Shown here in pieces: positions 5,180 to 5,743 of a stretch of DNA of 5,743 nt. The position numbers and the translations under genes are program-made. The DNA is taken from positions 1 through 5,743 of the forward strand of contig JAUWWP010000197.1 of assembly GCA_030616835.1 (NCBI GenBank), in the 5' to 3' direction. The notes below the pieces were generated by a model that worked only from the letters and a program-made list of their open reading frames with translations, was not told where the DNA came from and searched no databases. Origin of the DNA: Deltaproteobacteria bacterium (GTDB taxonomy: Bacteria; Desulfobacterota; G020345765). Positions within the stretch are counted from its first letter, which is position 1; the number at the start of each line of letters is the position of its first letter.

Positions 5180-5210
5180 TATCCCGAGCGAGGCCGACAG
5201 GCTCAGGATA
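5180..5210. repeat. Stem-loop TATCCCGAGC / GCTCAGGATA
   Basis: TATCCCGAGC (5180-5189) pairs with GCTCAGGATA (5201-5210) at nine of ten positions around an 11-base loop. It contains the GCTCAGGAT word that appears as CTGAGC in the repeat at 17-36, so it is probably a relative of that module. It lies about 24 bases before the -35 box of the next gene. Confidence 0.55.
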
Positions 5211-5233
5211 ATTTGCACTTTGCAATTTTCAAT

Positions 5234-5261
5234 TTGACAATAACAAGGGAAAGGGTAAAAT
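5234..5261 (+). promoter_or_regulatory. Strong sigma-70-type promoter for the exported-protein gene
   Basis: A perfect TTGACA (5234-5239) and TAAAAT (5256-5261, five of six) are separated by 16 bases. Transcription would start near 5268, just before the AAGGAG ribosome binding site at 5272-5277. The -35 box lies at the end of an A/T-rich repeat word (TTTGCAATTTTCAATTTGACA), so a repeat may have supplied it. Confidence 0.65.
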
Positions 5262-5286
5262 ATAGGAAAGGAAGGAGATTAAGCCA

Positions 5287-5743
5287 ATGAAGAAAGTCCT
5301 TATTTTTAGCACGACAGTAATTTTTTTGCTGGGACTGTTCGGGCTGAGCTACACCGATGCCTCAGGTGAAGTTAAAGTAGCTGAGAAGGAAGTAAAGGGG
5401 AATGCAAAGAAGAAGACCGAGGGAAAGATGCCGAAGGTCAAAAAGAAGGAAATACCCAAGGCCAAAGACAAGAAGATCCCGGCAGCTCCTGTTTATTCCG
5501 AGTCCATTGAGAGGCAAAGCATAGATTCTCATTCAGCCCCTGCTCATCCCGAGCCAGTTGAGAGGCACAGCATGGATTTTCATTCTGGCTATAGTGCCTT
5601 CCCAAAATTCATCAGAAACAAAATAGATCATCCCAAAAAACTTAACTTTTCCGGACCAACATTTGGTCTTGCTTATACTTACCATGGTAAGGGGGGAATA
5701 AATGGAATCTTTTCCACAAGGTTCTCACTTGATTGGTTTGATA
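5287..5743 (+). CDS. Partial gene: exported protein with Lys-rich segment, 17-residue tandem repeat and possible beta-barrel; 3' end missing
   Basis: The frame opens at ATG 5287, nine bases after AAGGAG, and stays open for 152 codons to the window edge. Residues 1-25 look like a Sec signal peptide: MKK, a hydrophobic core (VLIFSTTVIFLLGLFGL) and a possible cleavage after TDA. Residues 28-65 are very Lys-rich (15 of 38), probably a flexible linker or a segment that touches cell wall or lipopolysaccharide. Residues 67-83 (APVYSESIERQSIDSHS) are repeated with changes at 84-100 (APAHPEPVERHSMDFHS); nine residues and 40 of 51 bases agree, so this is a DNA duplication. From about 119 the pattern LNFSGPTFGLAYTYHG and then GIFSTRFSLDWFD, with alternating hydrophobic residues and many Gly and aromatics, fits outer-membrane beta strands. 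The end is not visible, so the family cannot be named. Confidence 0.8.
   Translation, partial: MKKVLIFSTTVIFLLGLFGLSYTDASGEVKVAEKEVKGNAKKKTEGKMPKVKKKEIPKAKDKKIPAAPVYSESIERQSIDSHSAPAHPEPVERHSMDFHSGYSAFPKFIRNKIDHPKKLNFSGPTFGLAYTYHGKGGINGIFSTRFSLDWFD
5485..5586 (+). repeat. 51-bp in-frame tandem duplication inside the exported-protein gene
   Basis: The units 5485-5535 and 5536-5586 are adjacent, equal in length and 40 of 51 bases identical. Each encodes 17 residues. The core E..(I/V)ER.S.D.HS is preserved while the rest drifted, so the duplication is old and some residues may be under selection. Confidence 0.7.

Larger units (their letters stand above)
4932..5286. other. Divergent intergenic region: MATE promoter, repeat block, promoter of the exported-protein gene
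   Basis: These 355 bases have no gene. The left third contains the MATE promoter and a dyad. The centre (about 5040-5235) is a chain of distinct repeats: three AAATCCCAA words, a 30-base palindrome, a 9-base triplicate, a TCCGCC stem-loop, and a GAGC/GCTC stem-loop. The right end holds a near-consensus promoter for the next gene. A plus-strand frame at 5034-5237 is just translated repeat sequence. Confidence 0.7.

Noticed and set aside
5034..5237. Plus-strand open frame of 67 codons
   Set aside because: Its whole length is the chain of repeats between the two promoters (palindrome, 9-base units, stem-loops); the peptide is a by-product.
1..5743. tRNA, rRNA or known riboswitch
   Set aside because: I looked in the gaps for cloverleaf arms, GTTCRANNC-type words in context and conserved riboswitch cores and found none; small unknown RNAs cannot be excluded.

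Overview
The window looks like a piece of an uncultured Gram-negative bacterial chromosome of moderate GC, probably a poorly sampled candidate phylum. The reasons are a large DRG/Obg-like GTPase with a TGS domain, a gene end that looks like an exported or outer-membrane protein, and gaps packed with short dispersed palindromes and A/T-rich repeat modules of the kind often seen in such metagenome-derived genomes. The phylum cannot be fixed from this sequence.

Layout. Positions 1-309 carry no gene but hold several dispersed repeats and two stem-loops. A complete Fic-domain gene follows (310-1365, +). A 355-bp gap full of GGACA motifs and repeat fragments separates it from a convergent small gene of unknown function (1721-2143, -). 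Just upstream of that small gene lies the 3' end of another reading frame (2150-2299, -) with no convincing start, next to A/T-rich repeats. A TGS GTPase gene (2560-3546, +) and a MATE-family multidrug/cation antiporter gene (3543-4931, -) converge and overlap by four bases. The 355-bp gap at 4932-5286 contains strong divergent promoters for the MATE gene and for the last gene, with a block of palindromic repeats between them. The last gene (5287 to the window edge, +) encodes a signal peptide, a lysine-rich segment, a 17-residue tandem duplication and then beta-strand-like sequence; its 3' end is missing.

How the genes relate. Nothing suggests one pathway: the complete genes are arranged convergently or divergently, so most are transcribed alone. 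The Fic protein has both the catalytic motif and its own inhibitory motif, so it is probably a self-restrained AMP-transferase (or related) enzyme with a DNA-binding-like tail. It has lower GC than the GTPase and MATE genes and is flanked by related short repeats, so it may be an acquired unit. I found no clear new multi-gene system. The best leads are the GGACATTA repeats that abut the stop codons of two convergent genes, the gene remnant beside the repeat block near 2300, the unknown 140-residue protein, and the partial exported protein.
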